NCBI RefSeq assembly: GCF_038007305.1
Contig: NZ_JBBOWV010000001.1
Location: forward strand, 687,501-751,500
Source: Solibacillus sp. FSL W7-1436
Lineage (GTDB): Bacteria; Bacillota; Bacilli; Bacillales_A; Planococcaceae
Direction of reading: 5' to 3'
DNA length: 64,000 nucleotides
Within the stretch, counting starts at the first letter, position 1; each line of letters starts with the position of its first letter. Made by a program: the position numbers and the translations under genes. Of the stretch, positions 9,557 to 18,177 are shown in pieces. A model generated the notes under the pieces. That model saw nothing but the letters and a program-made list of their open reading frames with translations, made no database searches and had not been told where the DNA came from.

Positions 9557-10168
9557 ATGTTTACCCAATCATCCCAATCTCAAGACAATCAAATGCCTTT
9601 TTCAACAAATCATGGTGCCCATGAAATATTGGATGTTCATGAAGTACTAAGCGCCATGATCGGCGGATTAAACCAATTCGTCCTGCTTCGCGATCAAGTT
9701 CAAGACAGCGAGCTTTTATCTATTTTGGATCGCCAGTACGCTTTTATGCTTGATGAGTACAATATTACGATGGAAGCCTTTAAAACAGGTCATGATCCAA
9801 AACATCCGACACGCACTTACAATATGAATATGGGGAACGATACGATTTATGGCATCAAGCCTGGTGAGCCTAAAAAACCGATCACTTCCGCAAGTGAAAT
9901 TAACGATGCGATCATTTCAGGCTTCTTGTTAAACTGCCACAAAATGGGTGCTTCAGGGAAAACTGTTGCTGCTTTAGAAAGCACAAACCCTGTTGTTCGT
10001 CGTGTCCTGCAGGATTCCGTACCTAACTGCATCGAAATGGCCTATGAACTTTCCCTATATCAAAACAAAAAAGGCTATTACCAAGTACCGCAACTTTCAC
10101 CACAGGATATGAGCACAATGCTCAATATGTACGGCCAAGCAGAACAAGCAAAAAATATGCCTAACTAG
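9557..10168 (+). CDS. CotF-like spore coat protein
   Basis: The 203-residue protein has the coat protein F architecture: a Gln/Asn-rich start, then a ferritin-like helical segment (EILDVHEVLSAMIGGLNQFVLLRDQVQDSELLSILDRQY). A later block (INDAIISGFLLNCHKMGASGKTVAALESTNPVVRRVLQDSVPNCIEMAYELSLYQNKKGYYQVPQ) is typical of CotF relatives. GGAGG lies ten bases before the ATG. It is on the opposite strand to its neighbours and probably expressed late in sporulation, though no sigma-K promoter could be read with confidence. Confidence 0.85.
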   Translation: MFTQSSQSQDNQMPFSTNHGAHEILDVHEVLSAMIGGLNQFVLLRDQVQDSELLSILDRQYAFMLDEYNITMEAFKTGHDPKHPTRTYNMNMGNDTIYGIKPGEPKKPITSASEINDAIISGFLLNCHKMGASGKTVAALESTNPVVRRVLQDSVPNCIEMAYELSLYQNKKGYYQVPQLSPQDMSTMLNMYGQAEQAKNMPN

Positions 10169-10182
10169 TATGCCCAATAAAA

Positions 10183-10204
10183 TATACGAACGAATCATCG
10201 TATA
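10183..10204 (+). terminator. Weak terminator-like hairpin after the coat gene
   Basis: TATACGA and TCGTATA form a stem followed by AGTTTCAATTTTT, 15 bases past the stop codon. The stem is AT-rich, so it may be inefficient. Confidence 0.45.
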
Positions 10205-10314
10205 GTTTCAATTTTTAAATAATTTACCCAATATTTACAATAAATATTTCACGCAGAAGTACAAACAATAGGAACGGTACTCGTTTCACCCACTACGATG
10301 AAGGAGGGGCTTTT

Positions 10315-10491
10315 ATGAAAAATATTCGTGAAGGTTTAATTCCGACTGTACTTGGATCAGCTGTCACTGCAACGGGGTATGCGATGAAACAAAAAATCGG
10401 TACGAACAAGATGATTGCCAATACCATTTTCGGTTTCGGCCTTGCCCATATTGTATTAGGGGCAATTGACCTTGTAGAACATCGTAAGTAA
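10315..10491 (+). CDS. Small hydrophobic protein of unknown function
   Basis: The 58-residue frame MKNIREGLIPTVLGSAV... ends at HRK. It is preceded by a near-perfect AAGGAGG seven bases upstream and followed by a strong terminator, so it is very likely expressed. The middle (residues 8-24 and 34-52) is hydrophobic and Gly-rich with little charge, suggesting one or two membrane-associated helices. Similar short proteins occur in Bacillus genomes, sometimes with misleading enzyme names. I do not recognise a function. It sits between the coat gene and a convergent zinc-ribbon gene. Confidence 0.7.
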   Translation: MKNIREGLIPTVLGSAVTATGYAMKQKIGTNKMIANTIFGFGLAHIVLGAIDLVEHRK

Positions 10492-10521
10492 TAAGGAAAA
10501 GCTGCAGCATTTTCCACAAAG

Positions 10522-10562
10522 AAACGCCCAACTTTCTAAAAGAGACAGAAAGTTGGGCGTTC
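10522..10562 (+). terminator. Strong terminator after the small hydrophobic protein gene
   Basis: AACGCCCAACTTTCT pairs fully with AGAAAGTTGGGCGTT around a nine-base loop. It could also act on the convergent zinc-ribbon transcript. Confidence 0.85.
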
Positions 10563-10638
10563 TCTATTTATGTTTCCTCCTTTATTTTCCGGCGCTGTGT
10601 TCTTGCAATGCTTATCGTCAAATTTCTACGATAAGCGG

Positions 10639-11094
10639 CTATTCCATGCTATACCCACACTCCTCGCAAAACTTTTTCGGTTCATCGTACACTTCATTAC
10701 AGTTGGCGCAATGGTATATATAGGACGCCGTAATATCGTCAATCGTTTGCTTTGCTTTCAGATCGGGCTTAATCTCCTCCTCTTCGACGCCCGCTAATTT
10801 ACTCAGTTCATTCAATTCTTCAATATCTTTTTCCAGCTGCGCAATCGTGTTTTCTTTCGCTTCAATTTGCGCGAGCTGATAATTCACCATGCTGACCGAA
10901 AACAGGCTGTTGCGGTTCAAATTGACGATTTCCCCAATCTGCTGTTTCAGCACTCTGATTTCTTCTTCAATTCCGTTGATTTGTTTTCGCAGTTTGGACC
11001 GGTCGACCGCAAAAGACGTTTTACTGCTAAGCGTTGTCACCTTCTTGTTGACTTTCTTCCTCCATTTCTGAAATGTGCCTTTCCCTTCACCCAT
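10639..11094 (-). CDS. Coiled-coil protein with C-terminal zinc ribbon, unknown function
   Basis: The 151-residue protein starts with a basic segment (MGEGKGTFQKWRKKVNKKV). A long heptad-rich coiled coil follows (about 35-105, including EEEIRVLKQQIGEIV and KENTIAQLEKDIEELNEL). It ends with a four-cysteine zinc ribbon (CANCNEVYDEPKKFCEECG, about 129-147). This layout resembles small Bacillus zinc-ribbon proteins that may bridge nucleic acid or protein partners, but no family function is assigned. GGAGGG precedes the ATG. It stands alone and faces the small hydrophobic protein gene. Confidence 0.75.
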   Translation of the reverse strand: MGEGKGTFQKWRKKVNKKVTTLSSKTSFAVDRSKLRKQINGIEEEIRVLKQQIGEIVNLNRNSLFSVSMVNYQLAQIEAKENTIAQLEKDIEELNELSKLAGVEEEEIKPDLKAKQTIDDITASYIYHCANCNEVYDEPKKFCEECGYSME

Positions 11095-11210
11095 AAAAAC
11101 CCTCCACTTCGATCAGAAATTTTTCTGGATTCAACTGGTGCATCCACTTGTTCTTCTTCACAATATGTATTTCCATGTCGAAATATGCCTTTGCTCAAAA
11201 TTTTTCCATA

Positions 11211-11242
11211 AAAAAAGGCGCATCCCGTAAGGAAATGCGCCT
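11211..11242 (-). terminator. Terminator of the pyrimidine permease unit
   Basis: AGGCGCAT and ATGCGCCT form a stem followed on the minus strand by a run of T. It lies 15 bases after the small gene at 11257. Confidence 0.8.
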
Positions 11243-11256
11243 GCCGCTCTAAATTT

Positions 11257-11469
11257 TCAACTGCTCAATTGTTCCAGCAGTTTACTGGAGAAATATTTTC
11301 TTGTGTCGGCCATTTTAATATGCAGTAAACGCTCCTCATGAGTTGCTGGATTAATAAACGTCACGAAAGCTCCTTCCAGATTCTCATCGATCGTTTTGAT
11401 AATATAGTTTTCAGCAAGCAGTTCATCAATTTGCTGAATTTCTTTTTCTACAAACTGAAATTCTGACAT
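11257..11469 (-). CDS. Small protein of unknown function downstream of the permease
   Basis: The 70-residue acidic protein begins MSEFQFVEKEIQQIDELLAENY and contains a FVTFINPATHEERLLHIKMADTRKYF segment. The ATG at 11469 has CGAGGTG seven bases upstream. A longer frame to 11541 would overlap the permease and has no ribosome site. It is 19 bases after the NCS1 permease stop and shares its terminator, so it is probably cotranscribed. I do not recognise the family. Confidence 0.65.
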   Translation of the reverse strand: MSEFQFVEKEIQQIDELLAENYIIKTIDENLEGAFVTFINPATHEERLLHIKMADTRKYFSSKLLEQLSS

Positions 11470-11488
11470 GTTCGCACCTCGTTTACAT

Positions 11489-12970
11489 TTAATCTGCGGA
11501 AGCTGTCTGCTGAACGCCAATCGGTTCTGGAACAGCGTCAATTTCCCAGCTGCGTCCCGCTGTAATGCCTAAATATTCATCATCGCTCGGATTCACGATT
11601 TCAGCTTGCGGATACTTCTTGAACCACCAGTATTTCGCCAGCACATAATAGATTGCCGCCCCAACAAAGAAGCCAATAAGTGAAGAGAACGATGGCCAAA
11701 TATTCGCGATCAGCCCGCCAAGCACCCAAGCGATAATGCCCGCTACATTGACACCTTTTAAATAGCGGTATTGCCCATCCGCCTCATAAAGGTCCGTGAC
11801 ATTTACACGTCGCTTACGAAGCAAGTAATAGTCAGCGAATAATATACCGACAATCGAAGAAAGGATACCCCCTACAACAAGAAGTACGCTATTTAAAACA
11901 TCAAACAAGCTCCAAGGTTGAACAATCGTCCCGACAATACCGGCAACGACTACACCAACCCAGAACGGTACTTTCGCTCCGCCGATATTCGAGAAAATCG
12001 TCGCTGCCGGAATAACGTTCGCGGAAGTATTTGTCGACCATTGTGCCAGTACGATCATCGATAACAGCATCACGAGGACTATACCGCCTGCCGCTTGCTG
12101 TAGTGCGTTGATCGGGTCACCTGAACCAGTCGACATATAACAAACCGCACCGATGACGATCATCAGTGTATTGAAGATTGGCTGAACTACTAATGAACCA
12201 AGTAATTGCGTTTTATTTCGTTTAAACCAGTTACGCTCATTTTTCGGCGCCTTAAAGTGACGGGAAAGCGTCGGCATATCTGCAGCCAATGTCGCCCAGA
12301 AGCCCATGATTGCAGTCGCGACTACCATGAATGCCGTAAACTGTTCAAATCCTGTTTGCGGTGCTTCCACCCATGACCATACCGCTTTGCCCTGCTCTTT
12401 TGCTTCAGCAGATAATTGCAGATACATCCAAATCGAAATAAAGATAATGACCGGTGCAGCGAAATCCGCGAAACGTTCAATTGATTTAATCCCCAGTGAT
12501 ACATTGAACAACTGCAACGTCGCAAATACTAGGAAACAGATAAACCAGTTATCAAAGCCGACAAGAATGTTCAGAATACCGTTGATCGCCAATGCCCCGA
12601 AATACGTGTTGATCCCGAACCAGCACGAAGCTGTAAATGCACGGGCAAATGACGGGAAATGCGTACCGATTGTTCCGAATGGGGCACGCATATAAACAGG
12701 AAACGATAATCCGTGTTCAACACCGATATCCCCGATGACGACCATGAAGATCCCGATCAGAATCGAGCCCACCAATGTCGCAAGGATAAGCATTGGCATA
12801 CTTAGATTGACAATTCCTCCTGCACCGATCGCAAATGCCGCAAGTACGATGGCCATCCCAACCCAGATGACACCAAAGCCCATCATACTGATACTGCGGT
12901 TTTCGTGTGTGACAGGAAGTAAATCCGGTGATTTTAAATAGTTATTACTTTTGTCTTTTCTGTCTGACAT
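11489..12970 (-). CDS. NCS1 family nucleobase/hydantoin permease
   Basis: The 493-residue integral membrane protein has about twelve hydrophobic helices. The N-terminal NRSISMMGFGVIWVGMAIVLAAF segment and the FPVYMRAPFGTIGTHFPSFARAFTASCWFGI block are characteristic of the NCS1 (cytosine, allantoin, hydantoin, uracil) family. The context with dihydropyrimidine dehydrogenase and dihydropyrimidinase suggests uracil, thymine or a dihydropyrimidine/hydantoin as substrate. AGAGAGGTG precedes the ATG. It is the last large gene of the pyrimidine catabolism row, 117 bases after preA, with a hairpin in the gap. Confidence 0.92.
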   Translation of the reverse strand: MSDRKDKSNNYLKSPDLLPVTHENRSISMMGFGVIWVGMAIVLAAFAIGAGGIVNLSMPMLILATLVGSILIGIFMVVIGDIGVEHGLSFPVYMRAPFGTIGTHFPSFARAFTASCWFGINTYFGALAINGILNILVGFDNWFICFLVFATLQLFNVSLGIKSIERFADFAAPVIIFISIWMYLQLSAEAKEQGKAVWSWVEAPQTGFEQFTAFMVVATAIMGFWATLAADMPTLSRHFKAPKNERNWFKRNKTQLLGSLVVQPIFNTLMIVIGAVCYMSTGSGDPINALQQAAGGIVLVMLLSMIVLAQWSTNTSANVIPAATIFSNIGGAKVPFWVGVVVAGIVGTIVQPWSLFDVLNSVLLVVGGILSSIVGILFADYYLLRKRRVNVTDLYEADGQYRYLKGVNVAGIIAWVLGGLIANIWPSFSSLIGFFVGAAIYYVLAKYWWFKKYPQAEIVNPSDDEYLGITAGRSWEIDAVPEPIGVQQTASAD

Positions 12971-13014
12971 CGCTACACCTCTCTTTATTCAATTTTTCGG
13001 TTTACAGAGGAAGT

Positions 13015-13061
13015 ATGTCAGTCACCCGCTGCCGCTTGATGCGACGCAGTTAGGCTGACAT
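13015..13061. other. Hairpin between preA and the permease gene
   Basis: ATGTCAG and CTGACAT enclose a region that can pair again (CTGC with GCAG). There is no T-run, so an mRNA processing or stability element is possible. Confidence 0.45.
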
Positions 13062-13087
13062 CCATCCTTTTAAAAAACTTGTGCCAA

Positions 13088-14371
13088 TTACCTCGCAACA
13101 CCTGAACTGCTCGGAGCAAATCCTGCAATTAGTTTCTGTCTTTCGTTCCACGTCATCGGCGGTTGTGTCGGAACGAGTTCCTTCATCGTAATCGCACCTT
13201 CTGCCGGACAGACGATTGAACATAAGTTACACCCTACGCAGTCTTCCTCGCGCACTTTCAGCATTGGACGGCCATCTTCTGTATACAGATCGATACATTG
13301 ATGGGACGTATCTTCACAGGCAATATGGCATTTATTACAGTTGATGCAAACATCGTTATTGATCTCTGCAACAACTTTATAATTTAAGTCTAAATCTCCC
13401 CAATCCGAATATTTCGGTACTGTTTTGCCGACTAAATCCATAACCGATTTCAAGCCTTTATCGTCTAAATAATTGCTTAATCCATCAATCATGTCTTCAA
13501 CAATGCTGAAACCATGGTGCATTGCCGCTGTACAAACTTGCACACTAGTCGATCCCATCAGGATGAACTCAGCAGCGTCCTGCCAGTTCGAAATACCGCC
13601 AATTCCGGAAATCGGTAAATTGATATACGGACTTCTTGCACACTCGCCGACCATGTTCAGAGCAATTGGCTTAACGGCCGGTCCACAATAACCCCCGTGC
13701 GCCCCTTTATTGCCAACATGCGGAATTGTGTTCCAAGAGTTCAGATCAACCCCCGCCAAACTATTGATCGTGTTGATCATACTAATTGCATCCGCACCGC
13801 CGCGCACCGCTGCTTCCGCCGTTACAGTAATATCCGTAATGTTCGGTGTCAGTTTAACGATGACCGGTACTTCAGCATATTCTTTTGCCCAATATGTCTG
13901 CTTTTCCACCAGATCAGGCACTTGACCTGAAGCGGCTCCCATGCCACGTTCCGCCATACCATGTGGGCAGCCGAAGTTTAATTCGAAGCCATCTACCCCA
14001 ACATCCTGGACTCTTTTCACGATTTCATGCCATTTCTCGGCTTTCGGCTCCACCATTAGCGATGCGATGATCGTATGGTCCGGGAACCGTTTTTTCGTTT
14101 CATAAATTTCCTTTAAGTTCACTTCGAGCGGTCGGTCTGTGATGAGCTCAATATTATTGAAGCCCGCCACCTTCTGACCATTAAAACTAACAGCAGCAAA
14201 ACGGGAGGAAACGTTTAAAATAGGGTCCCCCAGCGTTTTCCATACAGCGCCGCCCCAGCCCGCTTCAAATGCGCGCTGCACTTGATAGCCGGAGTTTGTC
14301 GGTGGTGCCGATGCCAGCCAAAAAGGATTAGGTGACTTAATACCAGCAAAATCTATTCGTAAATCTGCCAT
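13088..14371 (-). CDS. preA: NAD-dependent dihydropyrimidine dehydrogenase, catalytic subunit PreA
   Basis: PreA reduces uracil or thymine to the dihydro form as the first step of the reductive pathway. The FMN TIM barrel carries the active-site Cys135 in ELNFGCPHGMAERGMG. Two 4Fe-4S motifs follow at the C-terminus (CINCNKCHIAC at about 342 and CVGCNLCSIVC at about 378). The 427-residue length matches the family. It lies 11 bases after preT, the subunit that supplies electrons from NAD(P)H, and probably forms a heterotetramer with it. Confidence 0.95.
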   Translation of the reverse strand: MADLRIDFAGIKSPNPFWLASAPPTNSGYQVQRAFEAGWGGAVWKTLGDPILNVSSRFAAVSFNGQKVAGFNNIELITDRPLEVNLKEIYETKKRFPDHTIIASLMVEPKAEKWHEIVKRVQDVGVDGFELNFGCPHGMAERGMGAASGQVPDLVEKQTYWAKEYAEVPVIVKLTPNITDITVTAEAAVRGGADAISMINTINSLAGVDLNSWNTIPHVGNKGAHGGYCGPAVKPIALNMVGECARSPYINLPISGIGGISNWQDAAEFILMGSTSVQVCTAAMHHGFSIVEDMIDGLSNYLDDKGLKSVMDLVGKTVPKYSDWGDLDLNYKVVAEINNDVCINCNKCHIACEDTSHQCIDLYTEDGRPMLKVREEDCVGCNLCSIVCPAEGAITMKELVPTQPPMTWNERQKLIAGFAPSSSGVAR

Positions 14372-14382
14372 TTCAATTCCCC

Positions 14383-15720
14383 CTATGCAATTTCTGAATT
14401 TGCCTTTAGTTCATAATGAATCGCGTAAGCCGAATCTTTGCCTTGCTGCGCTGCCGATACAACTGTCGCCTCACCGTACCCGTTGCCGTAGATCACATCA
14501 CCGCAAGCATAAATTTTCGGATTGGATGTTTTCAGGCTATTATGATCCACATCAATTACACCGCGTGTATTCGCCAACCCTAAATGCTCAATCAGCTCAT
14601 ACTGCTTCGTTTGACCGATCGCCCGAATCACCGCATCCGCCTCAATCACAAATTCAGAACCAGGAATTTCAGTTAACATCCCTTTTCCACCTTCGATATC
14701 CGTCAGTTTCATTTTGATGCATTCCATTCCGATCACTTTACCGTTGTCGTCGCCAATAATGCGCTTCGGTAATGTCAGCCATCTGAACTCAACACCGTCC
14801 TGCTTCGCAAAATCAAATTCAAAATCATATGCCGTCATTTCATTCGATGTACGACGGTAAACGATTTGCACCTGCTCAGCACCAAGTCTTACAGAACATG
14901 TTGCTGCATCAATCGCTGTATTGCCGGCACCGATTACCAGCACTTTTTTGCCAAGCACCCGATCAGTAAATGAAGATTTCGATTCCTTTACGAAATCAAT
15001 CGCATCATACACACCGTCCAAGTTTTCGCCTTCAATGCCAAGCATCGGCACTTTCCCCATACCAACCGCTACAATGATGCGGTCATAATTTTCAAGCAGT
15101 TCGTCAACCAGTACATCTTCGCCGATCTTCGTGCTCGTTCTAATTTCCACGCCAAGATTTTGTACTTGCTGCACTTCCCACTCAACTACATCCTGCGGCA
15201 GTCGGAATGAAACGATGCCGTAATAATTCAGGCCGCCCGCTTTTTCATCGGCTTCGAAAATCGTCACACCGTACCCTAGCAAAGCCAGTTCACGTGCTGC
15301 AGATAACCCTGCCGGACCGCTTCCGATAATGGCGATTTTCTTGCCGTTTACCGGTTGAGGCGTGAACAGATTGACATTCGATTCACGCAGCCAGTCTGTC
15401 GCATAGCGCTGAAGATGACCAATCTGAATCGGTTTTTCCTCACTGTTCAGCACACAAGCCCCCTCACAAAGCTCGATTGTCGGACAGACGCGCGCACAGC
15501 TTGCACCTACCGGATTCGATTCCATAATGACACGGGCCGAACCTTTCATATTATTCGAAGCAATTTTCTTGATAAAGCTTGGAATATTAATGCTCGTTGG
15601 ACATGCTTTTACACAAGGCGGATCATAGCAATACAGACAACGATTCGCTTCAACAGTTGCCGCGTATGTTGTTAAACCATCAAATATCTCTTCAAAGTTC
15701 TTCGCTAAACTATTGCTCAT
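14383..15720 (-). CDS. preT: NAD(P)-dependent dihydropyrimidine dehydrogenase subunit PreT
   Basis: This 445-residue FAD/Fe-S oxidoreductase passes electrons from NAD(P)H to PreA. The N-terminal Fe-S ligands are CLYCYDPPCVKACP and ASCARVCPTIELCEGAC. The FAD loop IAIIGSGPAGLSAARE comes next, then the NAD(P) loop VLVIGAGNTAIDAA, and a final FAD motif (YACGDVIYGNGYGEATVVSAAQQGK). It resembles the N-terminal half of eukaryotic dihydropyrimidine dehydrogenase and the small subunit of glutamate synthase. Adjacency to preA settles the assignment. Confidence 0.94.
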   Translation of the reverse strand: MSNSLAKNFEEIFDGLTTYAATVEANRCLYCYDPPCVKACPTSINIPSFIKKIASNNMKGSARVIMESNPVGASCARVCPTIELCEGACVLNSEEKPIQIGHLQRYATDWLRESNVNLFTPQPVNGKKIAIIGSGPAGLSAARELALLGYGVTIFEADEKAGGLNYYGIVSFRLPQDVVEWEVQQVQNLGVEIRTSTKIGEDVLVDELLENYDRIIVAVGMGKVPMLGIEGENLDGVYDAIDFVKESKSSFTDRVLGKKVLVIGAGNTAIDAATCSVRLGAEQVQIVYRRTSNEMTAYDFEFDFAKQDGVEFRWLTLPKRIIGDDNGKVIGMECIKMKLTDIEGGKGMLTEIPGSEFVIEADAVIRAIGQTKQYELIEHLGLANTRGVIDVDHNSLKTSNPKIYACGDVIYGNGYGEATVVSAAQQGKDSAYAIHYELKANSEIA

Positions 15721-15853
15721 TTCATAACAACCCTCTCCAGTTTGATTTGTTATTACTTTTAGCTGTCGATATCTTCATTCAGCCGATGCCCTGACCACCT
15801 GCAAAATGAAGATAAGCCCCGGTGGATGTCACAGATTTTTTATTGGAATTGAC

Positions 15854-15891
15854 GCCAGCCTAAAGTGTCGCTTCTTGCAACTAAGGCTGGC
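15854..15891. other. Hairpin between dihydropyrimidinase and preT genes
   Basis: GCCAGCCT and AGGCTGGC pair around a 22-base loop, in a 215-base non-coding space. No T-run follows on the minus strand. The rest of this gap holds nothing I can identify. Confidence 0.5.
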
Positions 15892-15935
15892 TGACCCACG
15901 AATCCGGACGCAATTACATAGCGTAATTGACCTTG

Positions 15936-17333
15936 TTATGAAGTTACTTTAGTGGAACCTTTTACTTCACGACGGATATACTTGCCGCTTCCAAGCTGTC
16001 CGACGAATTTTTTATCTTGAATGACATACTCACCGCGCACTAGCACACTTGTCGGTTCACCCGTCACTTCCAGCCCTTCAAATGCGTTGTAGTCCACATT
16101 CATATGATGTGTTTCAGCAGAGATTGTACGTTTTACTGTCGGATCGAATAATACGATATCCGCATCTGAACCGACCGCGATCGTTCCTTTTTTAGGGAAT
16201 AGTCCGAAAATCTTCGCAGACTGCGTTGAAATCATATCGACAAACTCGTTTTCCGTAATGCGTCCTTTCGCAACACCTTCTGAATACAGTACAGAGAAAC
16301 GGTCTTCGATAAATGGCCCGCCGTTCGGGATTTTCGAGAAGTCGTTCTTCCCTAATGTTTTCTTGCCATTGAAGCTGAATGAACATTGGTCCGAACCAAT
16401 CGTCTGCAGCTGCTTCGCCTTCAATGCATTCCACAATACTTCCTGATGCTCTACAGGACGTAACGGCGGAGACCATACATATTTCGCACCTTCAAAGTTC
16501 GGCTTTTCCAATGCTGTCTGGTCAAGCACTAAATACGGGGGACAAGTTTCACCTAACACGTTGTAGCCTTTGTTACGTGCCGAGATGATTTCATCTACCG
16601 CTTCTTTACACGTTACATGCACGACATATAATTGCGCTCCAGCCAAGTTTGCCAGCTCAATCGCACGCTTCGTCGCTTCCCCTTCTACTTCAGGCGGACG
16701 AGTAAGCGCATGATAAATCGGCTCCGTCTGACCATTCGCTTTCGCTTCTTCTACTAATTCATCGATAACCGATCCGTTTTCGCAATGGACCATAACCGTT
16801 GCACCAAGCTTCTTCCCGACTTTAAACGCCTGGAATAACGTGCGATCCGTCGCCTGGAATTCCTTCGCATAGGCAAGGAACACTTTGATCGAGCTGATCC
16901 CGCCTCGCTCCAGCGCTTCCGGTAACTCCTGCAGGCGCTGTTCATTTAAATCACCGATCATTAAATGGAAGCCATAGTCGATTACGGCTTTATCTTTTGC
17001 CTTGCCATGCCATGTATCGATTGCATCCATCAATGTCGGGGAGCCTGCACTAATACAGAAATCGATAATCGTTGTTGTTCCTCCGTATGCCGCAGCAATC
17101 GTCCCTGATTGCCAGTCATCATCTGTTACCGTGTTGTTGAACGGCATATCAAGATGGGTATGAGGGTCAATACCACCCGGGAATAAAAGCTTTCCTGTTG
17201 CATCAATAATTTCCGCTTCCGCATCATCTATTTTTGCTGCAATTTGAGTGATGATCCCATCCTCAATCAGCACATCCCCTTTAAACGTATCCGCAGCAGT
17301 AACAATTGTTCCCCCAGTAATAATCTTTTTCAT
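15936..17333 (-). CDS. Dihydropyrimidinase
   Basis: This enzyme opens dihydrouracil or dihydrothymine to N-carbamoyl-beta-alanine or N-carbamoyl-beta-aminoisobutyrate. The 465-residue cyclic amidohydrolase shows the metal-binding DPHTH (His58 and His60), Lys150 in SIKVFLAY at the place of the carboxylated lysine, His183 in MVHCENG, a VVHVTC histidine and Asp in IGSDQCS. Hydantoinase activity is an alternative label for the same family. AGGAGGG precedes the ATG. It has a long leader that holds an inverted repeat and the second 21-bp array. Confidence 0.94.
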   Translation of the reverse strand: MKKIITGGTIVTAADTFKGDVLIEDGIITQIAAKIDDAEAEIIDATGKLLFPGGIDPHTHLDMPFNNTVTDDDWQSGTIAAAYGGTTTIIDFCISAGSPTLMDAIDTWHGKAKDKAVIDYGFHLMIGDLNEQRLQELPEALERGGISSIKVFLAYAKEFQATDRTLFQAFKVGKKLGATVMVHCENGSVIDELVEEAKANGQTEPIYHALTRPPEVEGEATKRAIELANLAGAQLYVVHVTCKEAVDEIISARNKGYNVLGETCPPYLVLDQTALEKPNFEGAKYVWSPPLRPVEHQEVLWNALKAKQLQTIGSDQCSFSFNGKKTLGKNDFSKIPNGGPFIEDRFSVLYSEGVAKGRITENEFVDMISTQSAKIFGLFPKKGTIAVGSDADIVLFDPTVKRTISAETHHMNVDYNAFEGLEVTGEPTSVLVRGEYVIQDKKFVGQLGSGKYIRREVKGSTKVTS

Positions 17334-17407
17334 ATGAACCCTCCTAGTTTTCTAGTAATTTCTATTGAAAAAATGAAAAAACAAAGCGTCTCCTAGTGCT
17401 ATCAGCT

Positions 17408-17505
17408 TTCGAGAATATTTAATAGTTTTCTATCATATAATTAACCTTTAGTATTATATGTTACAGTTAACGACATAATATCTATTTTATGGAAATATTC
17501 TCGAA
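17408..17505. promoter_or_regulatory. Perfect 13-bp inverted repeat upstream of dihydropyrimidinase
   Basis: TTCGAGAATATTT at 17408-17420 and AAATATTCTCGAA at 17493-17505 are perfect complements 72 bases apart, starting 75 bases before the gene. They could be paired regulator sites that loop DNA, possibly for the PucR-type protein of this locus. This is inference. The AT-rich remainder of the leader to 17700 shows nothing else I can name. Confidence 0.45.
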
Positions 17506-17720
17506 AAATTTTCATTGCCGAACCCTTGCGAATCCTTCATAACTATCACTTTACTGAATATTTAGACTACATTTAATATACAAAAGGTAATTTTTTCCGC
17601 GAAATTTTTAGACAAAAGGTTAAAAGTTGTAATGAAATATACTGTTTTTGTGTAAGTTTTTCTAACATAATGTATTGTTTTTATCGGTTTTCTATAAGGA
17701 GTGAGAATCTTTCGGAAGTT

Positions 17721-18089
17721 TTCTAATATATTCGGAGGATGTTCTAATATACTTTTATTTGTTCTAATAAAAGTCGGATTTTCTAATATATTGTTCTATT
17801 GTTCTAATATGTTTGTGCAATGTTCTAATATCCACTCCCAATCTTCAAATATCCACCGCGGTTCTTCTAATATCCGCAGGCAATGTTCTAATAAAACCGC
17901 AAACCCGCATACTCACCGGTCTAAATCAGCATCCGCAACCCCCATTACCGCCCAATCTTCTAATAAACACGCAAACTGTTCTAATAACCGGTCTACTTCT
18001 TCTAATATCCGCAGGCAATGTTCTAATAAAACCGCAAACCCGCCCAGCATCCGCAAACTCCTTTACCGCCACAATTGTTCCAATAAAGC
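17721..18089. repeat. Array of TTCTAATA cores at a 21-bp step (array 2)
   Basis: Twelve exact TTCTAATA cores and two variants lie in about 370 bases. Core starts at 17721, 17742, 17762, 17781, 17802, 17823, 17844, 17865 and 17886 give steps of 19-21, mostly exactly 21, and the later run 17958, 17979, 18000 and 18021 keeps 21. The core is the reverse complement of that in array 1. The block at 17865 recurs at 18000 (TCCGCAGGCAATG then TTCTAATAAAACC). It lies between the dehydrogenase 3' end and the dihydropyrimidinase leader. Confidence 0.9.
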
Positions 18090-18177
18090 CGTACCCCCGC
18101 CAGCAAACTTCATCTACGTATAAGACCTAAAACAGCCTAACCCCACTTCCGGAATCAGGCTGTTTTTTGCTTGTATT

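Noticed and set aside
17701-18123. A 140-residue plus-strand reading frame with repeated CSNI/SSNI motifs
   Set aside because: It is created by the 21-base rhythm of array 2. The first GTG lies directly on the AAGGA with no spacing, and array 1 does not keep any frame, so a protein is unlikely.
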